From contig CAMDLR010000004.1 of assembly GCA_945901845.1 (NCBI GenBank), positions 61,035 to 125,034 of the forward strand: a stretch of DNA of 64,000 nt. The letters run 5' to 3'. The notes under the pieces are model-generated. The model was not told the origin of the DNA, made no database searches, and was given only the letters and a program-made list of their open reading frames with translations. The DNA is from Sediminibacterium ginsengisoli. GTDB lineage: Bacteria > Bacteroidota > Bacteroidia > Chitinophagales > Chitinophagaceae. Below, piece after piece: positions 19,110 to 27,896 of this stretch. Both the position numbers and the translations under genes were made by a program. Each line of letters opens with the position of its first letter. Positions within the stretch are counted from its first letter, which is position 1.

Positions 19110-20339
19110 TTAACCCATTAAAATACCGGCGATACTAGCAGATAAATAAGAAGCTAAAGTACCGCACAATAAAGCTTTTAAGCCTAGTTTGGCAAGGTCG
19201 GCTCTGCGACTTGGGGCTAGTTCTCCAATACCACCAATTTGCATACCTACGCTGCTAAAATTTGCAAAACCGCAAATAGCGATACTTACAATTAAAAGTC
19301 CTTTTTCTGATACGATTGGAACCGCTTTTGTGGTTAAATTGTTAAACGCAACAAACTCGTTGATGGTTAATTTTTGACCGAGTAGGGTAGCTGCATTTGC
19401 TACGTCTTGTCCTGGAACACCCATGGCCCAAGCCATTGGATAAAATATTTTGCTAAAAATAAAATCAAGTGATAGGCCTGGGTAAACAAGACCAAGCATA
19501 TAGTTTAAAAAGGCAATTAAGGCAATAAAACCAATCAGCATGGCAATTACGTTAACGGCAATTTTCATACCATCACTAGCGCCATGTGAAATGGCATCAA
19601 TGATATTACTGTAAGGGCTTTTAACTTCTAATTTTACTTTTCCCATGGTTTCCGATTCTTCGGTTTCTGGGAAAACAATTTTTGAAATAACAAGTGCACC
19701 AGGAGCGGCCATTAAACTCGCCGTTAATAAATACTCAGCTTTGGCACCCATATTAGCATACACAATTAATATACCACCTGCGATACAGGCAAGACTGCCA
19801 CTCATACTAGCGAGTAGCTCACTTTTTGTCATACCATTTAAATACGGACGAATCATTACCTGTGCTTCTACCTGTCCTACAAAAGCACTCGCTACATTAC
19901 TTAATGCCTCTGCACCACTTACACGCATGATAAAGTTCATGGCTTTTGCAATGATGGAAACAATAAATTGCATCACACCAAAGTGGTATAAAATAGCGAC
20001 CAGCACACAAACTAATATAATGGTTGCGGTTACGCTAAAAGCAAATACAAAACCACCTTGTCCAAAATCTTTAACACCATCAGGTGCATTAACCATCACA
20101 CCACGGTATACAAACGCAACGCCCTCTCTGGCAAAACGTTCAATTTTTTCCATGCCATGTCCTAATTTTTTAAAAAACCAGGTAACTGGAGGTACTTTTA
20201 AAACAAGAACCGCAATAACAACCTGCAATAACATACCACTCACGACTAATCTATAATTGATCCTTTTTTTATTGTTTGAAAATAAAAAGGCAATGGCAAG
20301 AATTAGGATAATACCTAGTACGCCGTGAAATTTATCCAT
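19110..20339 (-). CDS. CNT family concentrative nucleoside transporter (NupC-like)
   Basis: The 409-residue inner-membrane protein has about ten hydrophobic segments. The CNT signature is clear in AFVGQVEAQVMIRPYLNGMTKSEL and GSLACIAGGILIVYANMG, with NEFVAFNNL and the closing CGFANFSSVGMQIGGIGELAPSRR. Family members import nucleosides with sodium or protons. Length fits bacterial CNTs. It is followed on the same strand by mqnE, 45 bases on. Because MqnE-pathway intermediates are nucleosides a link is imaginable, but nothing in the sequence shows it. Confidence 0.92.
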   Translation of the reverse strand: MDKFHGVLGIILILAIAFLFSNNKKRINYRLVVSGMLLQVVIAVLVLKVPPVTWFFKKLGHGMEKIERFAREGVAFVYRGVMVNAPDGVKDFGQGGFVFAFSVTATIILVCVLVAILYHFGVMQFIVSIIAKAMNFIMRVSGAEALSNVASAFVGQVEAQVMIRPYLNGMTKSELLASMSGSLACIAGGILIVYANMGAKAEYLLTASLMAAPGALVISKIVFPETEESETMGKVKLEVKSPYSNIIDAISHGASDGMKIAVNVIAMLIGFIALIAFLNYMLGLVYPGLSLDFIFSKIFYPMAWAMGVPGQDVANAATLLGQKLTINEFVAFNNLTTKAVPIVSEKGLLIVSIAICGFANFSSVGMQIGGIGELAPSRRADLAKLGLKALLCGTLASYLSASIAGILMG

Positions 20340-20380
20340 GCTATTTTTTTAGGCTGGGTTAAAGTGGTAAGATACGGGTC

Positions 20381-20701
20381 TTACATTAAAGATTGTATCT
20401 TTTTGTCAAGCACCGACTTAGGAACTGCGCCAATTTGTTTGTCTACAATTTGACCACCTTTGATAAATAAGATGGCAGGGATAGAAGTGATGCCATAGTT
20501 AACACTTAAATTAGGGTTGTTGTCTACGTTTACTTTTCCAATATTTACTTTGCCTTCGTACTCTTTTGCTAATTCTTCAATAACGGGTCCGATAGCTCTG
20601 CAAGGTCCACACCACTCAGCCCAAAAATCTACTAATGTTAATTTGTCACTGTCTAATACGGTTGCCTGAAAGTTGGCATCTGTTAATTCTAAAGCCATCA
20701 T
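20381..20701 (-). CDS. trxA: Thioredoxin
   Basis: A classic 106-residue thioredoxin with the active site WCGPC (30-34), the cis-proline loop ITSIPAIL and no extra domains or signal peptide, so a cytoplasmic disulfide reductase. Two consecutive ATGs begin the frame; either could be used. A TAAATTTG sequence at 20746-20753 on the minus strand matches the -7 consensus. It lies between dnaE (upstream, same strand, 90 bases) and the CNT gene (41 bases downstream). Confidence 0.97.
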   Translation of the reverse strand: MMALELTDANFQATVLDSDKLTLVDFWAEWCGPCRAIGPVIEELAKEYEGKVNIGKVNVDNNPNLSVNYGITSIPAILFIKGGQIVDKQIGAVPKSVLDKKIQSLM

Positions 20702-20791
20702 TTTTTATTTAAAATTGTAAGTAAAATTTAATCATTAAGAAGTGTCAAATTTAAATCCAAACCCTGCAACTGCCACATTGACTTTTCCACA

Positions 20792-23700
20792 TTAGCCAAC
20801 AAGTCCCACTTGCACCTCCACGTCCGGATTACCGAGTAAAAAGCCTGCCATTTCATCATTCATTTGAAAACCTTTATCAAAACTATATAAACTTACCAAC
20901 AGGTTCTCTTTAGGTTCCAGCACATTAAAGCGGAGGCTAGACTTACCTGGGTACTTTTTAATATTGGTTTCAATGAAGTCAACAAACTGTGGTGTGAGGG
21001 AAGCAGCGTGCACATTGATGTCTAAACTCCTGGTTAAATTTTGTTTTACAGACTCTAATAAATTGATGGAACTTACTTTAAAATCAAATTCGTTGGGGCG
21101 GTTATAGCGCGGTCTAAAAAATCCATTGAGCAAAACGTTTTGACCTTTTTCTAAATAGTTTTGAAACTTAATATAGTCTTCGCTCCACAAAATAAATTCT
21201 GTTTTGCCACTAAAATCTTCGATCGAAAATGAGCCAAAGTTTTTACCTGTTTTTGTAACACGGTGTTGTACATCAATAATAAGTCCGGCCACTTTAATGG
21301 CACGTCCAGGATTGGGTTGAAGTTGCAGTGTTTCTTTTATTTCATTGAAATCTGCAATATTGGTAATGCCATAATAACGCAGTTCAAATTTAAAATGATC
21401 TAACGGATGACCACTCATAAACATGCCTGTTACATCTTTTTCATATTCGAGTAATTCGGTGAGGGTCCAAGGTTCTGTCTTGGTCAGCTTTGGAACCGGC
21501 ACTTGCATCGCAGAAGAAAGGTCGCCAAAAAGGGTATTGGTAGATCCTGCACTTAAACTTTGAAGTGCTTGTCCGTAGTTGATAATTTTTTCGAGTCCAG
21601 AAACGCGTTCGCCATCTGGTATTTTAAAATACTGTGCTCTATGAAAATCTGTAAAGCAATCAAAAGCACCAGAGTAAGCTAAACTTTCTAATGATTTTTT
21701 ATTGACACTTCTACTAATCACTCTTTTGATAAAATCAAAAATAGTAGGGAAGTGTCCGCCTTTTTCTCGCTCCGCTATAATAGTTTCAATTGCTGCTTCA
21801 CCAACGCCTCTTAACCCACCGAGTCCAAACCGGATTTCTCCTTTTTGGTTTACGGCAAAACCGTTTAGTGATTCATTGATATCTGGCCCCAGTACTTTTA
21901 TGCCCATGCGTTTACACTCTTCCATAAAGAAGGTGATTTTTTCAATACTACCTGCGTTGTTTAAAACCGCTGACATATACTCTCCAGGGTAGTGTGCTTT
22001 TAAATACGCTGTTTCATATGCTACATACGCATAGCAAGTAGAGTGTGATTTGTTAAACGCATATTGTGCAAATGCTTCCCAGTCGGTCCAAATTTTTTCC
22101 AATACTTGTGCGTCATGACCTTTGCTGGTGGCACCTTCTACAAACTGTGCTTTCATTTTATCCAGCACCGATTTTTGCTTTTTACCCATGGCTTTACGCA
22201 GTACATCGGCGTCGCCTTTTGTAAAGCCGCCAATTTTTTGGCTTAGTAACATTACCTGTTCTTGGTATACCGTAATACCATAAGTTTCAGATAATATTTC
22301 TTTCATTTCATCGAGGTCATAACTGATGGTTTCGCGGCCATGTTTACGGTCAATGAAATTGGGTATGTATGCCATGGGCCCCGGTCTGTACAGGGCGTTC
22401 ATGGCAATTAAGTCGTCAAATTTATCGGGCTTTAATTCGCGTAAATATTTTTGCATGCCCACACTCTCAAATTGGAAAGTGGCATTGGTTTCTCCTTGTT
22501 GGTAAAGCTTAAATGTTTTTTCGTCGTCTAGTGGAATGGTGTCTAAATCAATAACAACGCCATGGTTTTGTTTGATCAGCGCAAGCACCATTTTTAAAAT
22601 AGAAAGGGTTTTAAGCCCCAAGAAGTCCATTTTAATAACGCCTGCATCTTCAATAATACTGCCTTCAATTTGTGTTACCCACAAATCAGAATCTTTAGCG
22701 GTTGCCACCGGAATTAAGGTGGTTAAATCTTGCGGTGCAATGATAATACCCGCTGCGTGTATCCCTGTGTTTCGAACAGAGCCTTCTAATCTTTCTGCTT
22801 CTTTTAATACCTGCGCACGAATATCGTTGCCTCTATAAATTTCTCTAAGCTTTTTGACATTGTCAATATCCTCTTGTTGATAGCCTTCTTTTTCTTCTAA
22901 TGATTTAGGACCCTCTTTAATCGTGATAGGTGCGTGAAGTACACGGCCAAGCTCAGTACCTGGTTTGTCGGGTACGAGTTTTGCAAGCACGTTACTTTCG
23001 GCAAGTGGTAAATCAAGTACACGCGCCACATCTTTGATACTCATTTTAGCAGCCATGGTACCATAGGTAATAATCTGCGCAACCTGGTTTTTTCCATATT
23101 TATCTACTACATAATCGATTACTTTTTGACGACCTTCATCATCAAAGTCCGTATCGATATCGGGCATGCTCTTACGATCTGGATTTAAGAAACGCTCAAA
23201 TAGTAAATTATACTTAATAGGATCAATATTGGTAATGCCAATACAGTAAGCCACCACAGAACCGGCTGCCGATCCACGACCTGGCCCAACAAAAACACCC
23301 ATTTCACGACCCGCTTTAATAAAGTCACTTACAATTAAGAAGTAACCCGCAAAGCCCATTGTTTTAATGGTAAAAAGTTCAAAGTCGAGGCGTTCCTGAA
23401 TTTCTGGTGTTACATCGTTGTAACGCATTTTTGCACCTTCGCATGTAATGTGTTGTAGAAACTCCCACTGGTTTAGGTTGGCATCTTTGTGTATCTGAAA
23501 TTCCTTTGGAATGGGGAAGGCTGGTAGTAGAATATCCTTTTTTAAATTTAATACTTCTACCCGGTCAACAATCATATTGGTATTGTCAAGTGATTCTGGG
23601 ATATCGCTAAAAAGCTTGCCCATTTCCTCCTGTGTTTTAAAATAAAACTGATCGTTGGGAAATTTAAAACGTCTATTTTTTATTTGTGCATCATCATTTA

Positions 23701-24466
23701 CAAAATCATCAAAACCAGGGGTGCTTTGCTTTTCACCGGTATTGATACAAAGTAAAATATCGTGCGCGTTGGCGTCGTCCTGATCTACATAGTGGCTGTC
23801 ATTGGTCGCAATAACAGGTACATTAAACTTTTTTGAAAATTGTAATAACGTATTATTAATAATTTCCTGTTCTTTAATATTGTGCCGCTGGATTTCAATA
23901 AAATAATCTTCGCCAAATAAATCTAGCCACCACTTAAATTCTTTTTCTGCTTTTTCGGAGCCTTCGTTTAAAATCGTTTGAGGCACATACGCACCAATAC
24001 AACAAGTCGTTGCAATAATACCTTCGTGGTACTGTTCAATTAGAGCTTTATCAATTCGGGGATACTTACTATACATCCCCTCTATAAATCCGAGCGATGT
24101 TAGCTTTACTAAATTCTCGTATCCTTTTTTATTTTTTGCAAGTAAAACCTGGTGGTATCTTTTGTCTTTAACTTCTTTGGTAAATGTTTTGATATGGCGG
24201 TCTTCTACCACATAAAATTCGCAACCCACAACAGGTTTAACAATAGGTTCTACAATATCTTTTCCGTTTTCATCTTTACCAACAACCTTGGTTTTTTTCC
24301 ATGCCTGACTCACAAATTCAAAAGCCCCAAACATATTGCCGTGATCGGTAATAGCAAGCGCCGGCATCTTATTTTCGATGGCTTTATCGTATAATTTTTC
24401 TACCGAAGCTGCCCCGTCTAACAAAGAATATTGGGTATGAACGTGTAAGTGTGAAAAAGTTGGCAT
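20792..24466 (-). CDS. dnaE: DNA polymerase III subunit alpha
   Basis: The 1224-residue replicative polymerase is complete. The PHP domain begins FSHLHVHTQYSLLDGA, and the catalytic palm carries the PDIDTDF aspartates (DRKSMPDIDTDFDDEGR) and the G-rich GPGRGSAAGS. The tandem helix-hairpin-helix region follows, then a C-terminal OB fold (VAGLIIDVQHRVTKTGKNFGSFSIED). This is the DnaE1-type enzyme. A perfect DnaA box lies 43-51 bases upstream of its ATG, in the region shared with the divergent NlpC/P60 lipoprotein gene. trxA follows on the same strand. Confidence 0.98.
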   Translation of the reverse strand: MPTFSHLHVHTQYSLLDGAASVEKLYDKAIENKMPALAITDHGNMFGAFEFVSQAWKKTKVVGKDENGKDIVEPIVKPVVGCEFYVVEDRHIKTFTKEVKDKRYHQVLLAKNKKGYENLVKLTSLGFIEGMYSKYPRIDKALIEQYHEGIIATTCCIGAYVPQTILNEGSEKAEKEFKWWLDLFGEDYFIEIQRHNIKEQEIINNTLLQFSKKFNVPVIATNDSHYVDQDDANAHDILLCINTGEKQSTPGFDDFVNDDAQIKNRRFKFPNDQFYFKTQEEMGKLFSDIPESLDNTNMIVDRVEVLNLKKDILLPAFPIPKEFQIHKDANLNQWEFLQHITCEGAKMRYNDVTPEIQERLDFELFTIKTMGFAGYFLIVSDFIKAGREMGVFVGPGRGSAAGSVVAYCIGITNIDPIKYNLLFERFLNPDRKSMPDIDTDFDDEGRQKVIDYVVDKYGKNQVAQIITYGTMAAKMSIKDVARVLDLPLAESNVLAKLVPDKPGTELGRVLHAPITIKEGPKSLEEKEGYQQEDIDNVKKLREIYRGNDIRAQVLKEAERLEGSVRNTGIHAAGIIIAPQDLTTLIPVATAKDSDLWVTQIEGSIIEDAGVIKMDFLGLKTLSILKMVLALIKQNHGVVIDLDTIPLDDEKTFKLYQQGETNATFQFESVGMQKYLRELKPDKFDDLIAMNALYRPGPMAYIPNFIDRKHGRETISYDLDEMKEILSETYGITVYQEQVMLLSQKIGGFTKGDADVLRKAMGKKQKSVLDKMKAQFVEGATSKGHDAQVLEKIWTDWEAFAQYAFNKSHSTCYAYVAYETAYLKAHYPGEYMSAVLNNAGSIEKITFFMEECKRMGIKVLGPDINESLNGFAVNQKGEIRFGLGGLRGVGEAAIETIIAEREKGGHFPTIFDFIKRVISRSVNKKSLESLAYSGAFDCFTDFHRAQYFKIPDGERVSGLEKIINYGQALQSLSAGSTNTLFGDLSSAMQVPVPKLTKTEPWTLTELLEYEKDVTGMFMSGHPLDHFKFELRYYGITNIADFNEIKETLQLQPNPGRAIKVAGLIIDVQHRVTKTGKNFGSFSIEDFSGKTEFILWSEDYIKFQNYLEKGQNVLLNGFFRPRYNRPNEFDFKVSSINLLESVKQNLTRSLDINVHAASLTPQFVDFIETNIKKYPGKSSLRFNVLEPKENLLVSLYSFDKGFQMNDEMAGFLLGNPDVEVQVGLVG

Positions 24467-24508
24467 GGCCCAAATATCCTATCTCGGCGGCAACCTTTTG
24501 GGGTGCAG

Positions 24509-24517
24509 TTATCCACA
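24509..24517 (+). promoter_or_regulatory. Perfect DnaA box upstream of dnaE
   Basis: TTATCCACA is the ideal 9-mer DnaA-binding sequence. It lies between divergent dnaE and the NlpC/P60 gene. It is a single box without an AT-rich unwinding element or clustered copies, so it looks like a regulatory site rather than an origin. Confidence 0.6.
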
Positions 24518-24603
24518 ATTTTTGAGGAGGGGAACAGATTGTTAAAAAGTTATGCGCAAGGGCATATTTTACTGGTTATTAGGCCTATACTTGTTCCATA
24601 TTT

Positions 24604-25293
24604 ATGCGAAATAAAGTATATATAATTCCTATTTTTGGCCTTTTGCTGCTTTCGGGCTGTAAATCATTAAGTAGGCTAACTACCAAAGACCAGTCAAGCC
24701 CTGGCGGACAAGCAGGAAGCAGGTCTTCTATGCCAAGGGGCTTTTTAGACAATATAGCCGTTTTGCCAGGCGAAGTAAAGCTTGGTGGCATAAAAGTTTC
24801 GGCGCCACCCGTGGCGGGAACGGAAACCAAAAAAAATGTGGGGATTGCTTACGACGCTGCGCTTTCATTACCCAATAAATATGCCAACTTACTTGGTGTA
24901 GCACCAACTAGTTTAGCCAACTTGCAGTTACTAGCACAAATGGAAAAATGGTATGGTACCCAGTATTGTTTTGGTGGCAGCACCGATTCTTGTATCGACT
25001 GCTCATCGTTTACGCAAGTGATGCTGCGGGATGTTTACAATGTAAAAATTCCTCGAACTTCGCAACAACAATTTGATGCCTCCACTAAAATAGAAAAAGA
25101 GAATTTAAAAGAAGGCGACCTCGTATTTTTTAATACCGTATCTGCGTCTATGGTTATTACCCATGTAGGCTTTTATGTTTGCAATAATAAATTTGTACAC
25201 GCTTCAACATCAAAAGGGGTAACCATTAATGATTTGTCTGAAAAATATTATGCAAAAGCATTTAGAGGCGCCGGTCGTTTTATACATCCGTAA
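24604..25293 (+). CDS. NlpC/P60 (C40) family peptidase lipoprotein
   Basis: The 229-residue protein has a lipoprotein signal (lipobox LLSG-C19) and an NlpC/P60 domain in the second half. The catalytic cysteine is C133 in IDCSSFT, with H187 in ITHVGFY and H199 as the further catalytic residues. Such enzymes cut peptidoglycan stem peptides, typically between D-Glu and diaminopimelate. It is thus a periplasm-facing cell-wall hydrolase. Residues 20-100 form a low-complexity linker. The gene is divergent from dnaE, and its 3' end overlaps the next convergent gene by 14 bases. Confidence 0.92.
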   Translation: MRNKVYIIPIFGLLLLSGCKSLSRLTTKDQSSPGGQAGSRSSMPRGFLDNIAVLPGEVKLGGIKVSAPPVAGTETKKNVGIAYDAALSLPNKYANLLGVAPTSLANLQLLAQMEKWYGTQYCFGGSTDSCIDCSSFTQVMLRDVYNVKIPRTSQQQFDASTKIEKENLKEGDLVFFNTVSASMVITHVGFYVCNNKFVHASTSKGVTINDLSEKYYAKAFRGAGRFIHP

Positions 25294-25951
25294 GCGTGGC
25301 TGCTAACCAGTTTGAACCATCCGTTGTTAACCTTGCATTTTCGTTTTGATCGGTAGCCCCAATGCCAGCCTGGGTTACATGCGTGCGGCCAGGTATAAAA
25401 GTTTGCTGTATTCTTGAGCGCGTAATGGGTTCATGGATACTTGCCCTTCCAAAATCATCGGAAGTAACAATACAATCTCTACTATCTACAAAAACAGCAT
25501 CAACAGCTTGTTCTAATAAAAAATGGTAAAAAAGGGCGGAGCCAAGAACGGCACCGGTACATACGATTTGATCTTTGTAATAAGGAAAAGCACGGACGGG
25601 CTTGTCGTGTAGCAGCCACTCAATTTCTGTAAATAAGTCACCTAAACGGGAAATGCAAGCCGCTTTTTGATCTACTAAAATACCATCAACGAGTGCAAAC
25701 ACATTATTTTTAACGGCCTCAAAAAGTTGCAATGCAATTTCTTTGTTGCCATCGAAAAAAGCGCTGGACACCTCTGAAAGGGAGGCGTCAATGAGGGCAG
25801 GGGTTTCAACTAAAAAGCAGGTTCCGCTAACATGATGCGATGTTGAGCTATTTGAAACAGCGGATGTGCCGCTTGCAATATATGCTGCCGCTATTTTTAA
25901 AAATGCTTCTTTAGACTGAATTTGTTGAGCAGAAATCTGGTGTACTTGCAT
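25280..25951 (-). CDS. Degenerate aspartokinase-fold protein (probable pseudoenzyme)
   Basis: The 223-residue protein aligns by eye to the amino-acid-kinase catalytic domain of aspartokinases. FVDSRDCIVTSDDFGRASI corresponds to the kinase segment usually ending TNDRFGRA, and HVTQAGIGATDQNENARL corresponds to ITQGFIGS. The catalytic features are missing: the N-terminal KFGGTSV is replaced by VHQISAQQI, the position of the HGE glutamate reads TGAV, GGSDYTA reads DGSNWLA, and the protein stops before the WTDVDG loop and has no ACT domains. It is therefore probably not an active kinase. The frame is intact and has its own -7 box, so it may be a conserved non-catalytic protein rather than a pseudogene. 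Confidence 0.7.
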   Translation of the reverse strand: MQVHQISAQQIQSKEAFLKIAAAYIASGTSAVSNSSTSHHVSGTCFLVETPALIDASLSEVSSAFFDGNKEIALQLFEAVKNNVFALVDGILVDQKAACISRLGDLFTEIEWLLHDKPVRAFPYYKDQIVCTGAVLGSALFYHFLLEQAVDAVFVDSRDCIVTSDDFGRASIHEPITRSRIQQTFIPGRTHVTQAGIGATDQNENARLTTDGSNWLAATLTDV

Positions 25952-25968
25952 ATGCGCTAATTGGAGCG

Positions 25969-25976
25969 CAAAGTTA
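25969..25976 (-). promoter_or_regulatory. -7 promoter element for the aspartokinase-like gene
   Basis: TAACTTTG on the minus strand matches TAnnTTTG exactly and lies 17 bases before the ATG. No clear -33 TTG is present. Confidence 0.45.
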
Positions 25977-26024
25977 CAATAACTTGCGCTTAAGCACTAT
26001 CTTTATCAGATTAAAGCAGCTGCT

Positions 26025-26786
26025 ATGTTGGACCCTATTATTAAAGTTGAAAATCTTACTAAAAAGTATGGTGATTTTGAAGCCGTTAAAGGGCTAAGTT
26101 TTGAAGTATATCCTGGTGAAATATTTGGCTTGTTAGGCCCGAATGGCGCCGGAAAATCTACCACACTTGAAATTATTGAAACCCTGCGCGAAAAAACCAG
26201 CGGTAAAGTAATGGTTAACGGGTTTGACATCGAAAAAGATGCTGACGAAATAAAAAAAATAATCGGTGTTCAACTTCAAACAGCAGGTTTTTATCCGGGT
26301 CTTAATTTAATTGAGTTGCTTGATTTATTTGCCGGACTTTACAATGAGGAAATTGATCCTATGGCGATTCTTGATAGCGTTAACCTTAGAGATAAAGCCA
26401 AAGCAAAATTTAAAGAGTTGAGCGGTGGACAAAAACAACGTTTTTCTATTGCCACTACTTTAATCAATAAACCCACACTAATTTTTTTAGACGAACCAAC
26501 AACTGGACTAGATCCTCAAGCTCGACGAAATTTATGGGACCTCATAAGATCCATCAGAGATAGTGGTACCACCGTAGTGATCACTACACATTATATGGAT
26601 GAAGCAGAAATTTTATGTGATAGAGTTGCCATCGTTGATAGCGGTAAACTCATTGCCATCAATACACCGGATCAATTGATTGATGATTTAGTAGCAGGGG
26701 GCTTTGAAAAACCAAAAGAAGTAAAGCAGGCCAATTTGGAAGACGTGTTTATTAATTTAACTGGACACGCTTTAAGAGAAGCATAA
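26025..26786 (+). CDS. ABC transporter ATP-binding protein
   Basis: The 253-residue ATPase has Walker A GPNGAGKST (38-46), the signature LSGGQKQR, Walker B LIFLDEPTTGLDP and the H-loop ITTHYMDEAE. The sequence groups with the multidrug/NatA-DrrA type that pairs with ABC-2 permeases. No permease gene is adjacent: the next two genes, 8 and 16 bases apart, encode YfiT and a NUDIX enzyme. The membrane partner must be elsewhere. Its C-terminal tail (NLEDVFINLTGHALRE) is typical of full-length members, so it is not truncated. Confidence 0.93.
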   Translation: MLDPIIKVENLTKKYGDFEAVKGLSFEVYPGEIFGLLGPNGAGKSTTLEIIETLREKTSGKVMVNGFDIEKDADEIKKIIGVQLQTAGFYPGLNLIELLDLFAGLYNEEIDPMAILDSVNLRDKAKAKFKELSGGQKQRFSIATTLINKPTLIFLDEPTTGLDPQARRNLWDLIRSIRDSGTTVVITTHYMDEAEILCDRVAIVDSGKLIAINTPDQLIDDLVAGGFEKPKEVKQANLEDVFINLTGHALREA

Positions 26787-26794
26787 AAAATAGC

Positions 26795-27322
26795 ATGGAA
26801 AAAGATCCAAAATATCCAATAGGTAAATACGAGGCACAACCCTTTTCGGAGTCACAAAAGAAAAAATGGCTTGCTGATATTCAGTTTTTACCGAGTGAAC
26901 TAGAACAGTGTATCGAAAATTTAGATGAAGCGCAATTACACACCCCTTATCGAGACGGTGGTTGGACAGTTCATCAACTCGTGCACCATTTGGCGGATAG
27001 TCATATGCATGCATTTATTAGGTGTAAACTTGCTTTAACAGAAGACAACCCAACCATTAAACCTTACGAAGAAAATGCGTGGTCAGAAACGGCAGATGTA
27101 ACAAAAGAACCCATCAATGTTTCAATAACCCTACTTTATGCGCTGCATAAACGCTGGTTAACACTCCTTCAAAATATGTCGGATGCTGATTTTGAAAAAA
27201 CATTGTTTAATCCACAGCGTAGGGGTCAATTAACACTTTGGGAAATGCTAGGTATTTATGCATGGCATGGTAAACACCATGTAGCACATATCAAAACCTT
27301 AAAAGAAAATAAAGGCTGGTAA
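26795..27322 (+). CDS. YfiT family DinB-like protein, putative bacillithiol transferase
   Basis: The 175-residue four-helix DinB-fold protein opens DPKYPIGKYEAQPF, typical of the YfiT family. It carries metal-ligand histidines in TVHQLVHHLADSHMH and at the C-terminal HGKHHVAHI. Related enzymes conjugate bacillithiol to electrophiles, a detoxification reaction like that of glutathione S-transferases. The ytxJ gene at 53288 also points to bacillithiol in this organism. It sits in a three-gene unit with an ABC ATPase and a NUDIX hydrolase, a context that fits stress or detoxification. Confidence 0.87.
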   Translation: MEKDPKYPIGKYEAQPFSESQKKKWLADIQFLPSELEQCIENLDEAQLHTPYRDGGWTVHQLVHHLADSHMHAFIRCKLALTEDNPTIKPYEENAWSETADVTKEPINVSITLLYALHKRWLTLLQNMSDADFEKTLFNPQRRGQLTLWEMLGIYAWHGKHHVAHIKTLKENKGW

Positions 27323-27338
27323 TATTTATTGGTAATTC

Positions 27339-27896
27339 ATGAGAGAACAGCGTTGGAAAAAAATTGCTTCAAAAAAAGTTTTTGAAGATCGTTGGTTTAA
27401 AGCTAGGGCAGATGCTTGTCAATTTCCTGATGGCAGAATTATTGACCCATATTACGTGGTGGAACTTCCTAATTGGGCCAACGCGGTGGTTGTTACACCC
27501 AGTAACGAAATCGTGTTGGTAAAACAGTACCGTTATCCTGTAGATGCGGTAACACTAGAACTGCCCGGTGGTGTTATTAATGATGGCGAAGACCCTGCGG
27601 TAGCAGCGCTTAGGGAAACCCAAGAAGAAACGGGTTATACCTCAGATAGCATTCAACTCATTTGCAAGCTTGCCCCCAATCCAGCAATTAATGACAACAC
27701 TGCTTATTTTTATTTAATTGAAAATGCGGTACCAACGGCGCATAACAATCCCGATTTTTACGAAGACATTGAAGTGGTGCTCTATAATAAAAAAGATTTT
27801 TTAGAATTACTTCAGCAAAATAAAATTTTACATGGCGTTCAGTTGGGGCCCATATACGAGGCGCTCATTAAATTAGGTTGGCTACAATATACTTGA
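27339..27896 (+). CDS. NUDIX hydrolase (ADP-ribose pyrophosphatase-like)
   Basis: The 185-residue protein has a complete Nudix box, from GGVINDGEDP to RETQEETGY, preceded by the VVVTPSNEIVLVKQYRYPVD strand seen in ADP-ribose/nucleoside-diphosphate-sugar hydrolases. The LELPGG lead-in supports that subgroup, though the substrate is inferred. It is the last gene of the ABC ATPase-yfiT-NUDIX unit. Its 3' end overlaps folC by 15 bases on the opposite strand. Confidence 0.92.
   Translation: MREQRWKKIASKKVFEDRWFKARADACQFPDGRIIDPYYVVELPNWANAVVVTPSNEIVLVKQYRYPVDAVTLELPGGVINDGEDPAVAALRETQEETGYTSDSIQLICKLAPNPAINDNTAYFYLIENAVPTAHNNPDFYEDIEVVLYNKKDFLELLQQNKILHGVQLGPIYEALIKLGWLQYT

Noticed and set aside
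19645..20256. 203-codon frame opposite the CNT transporter gene
   Set aside because: Its Thr/Ser/Pro-rich hydrophobic composition is what the reverse strand of a membrane-protein gene gives. No start context or family likeness.
24509..24517. Possibility that the DnaA boxes mark a replication origin
   Set aside because: Each is a single box without clustered copies or an AT-rich unwinding region, and no dnaA or dnaN gene is near.
24585..24830. 81-codon minus-strand frame opposite the NlpC/P60 lipoprotein start
   Set aside because: It is fully inside the lipoprotein coding region and its promoter; the lipoprotein has a lipobox and catalytic motifs.
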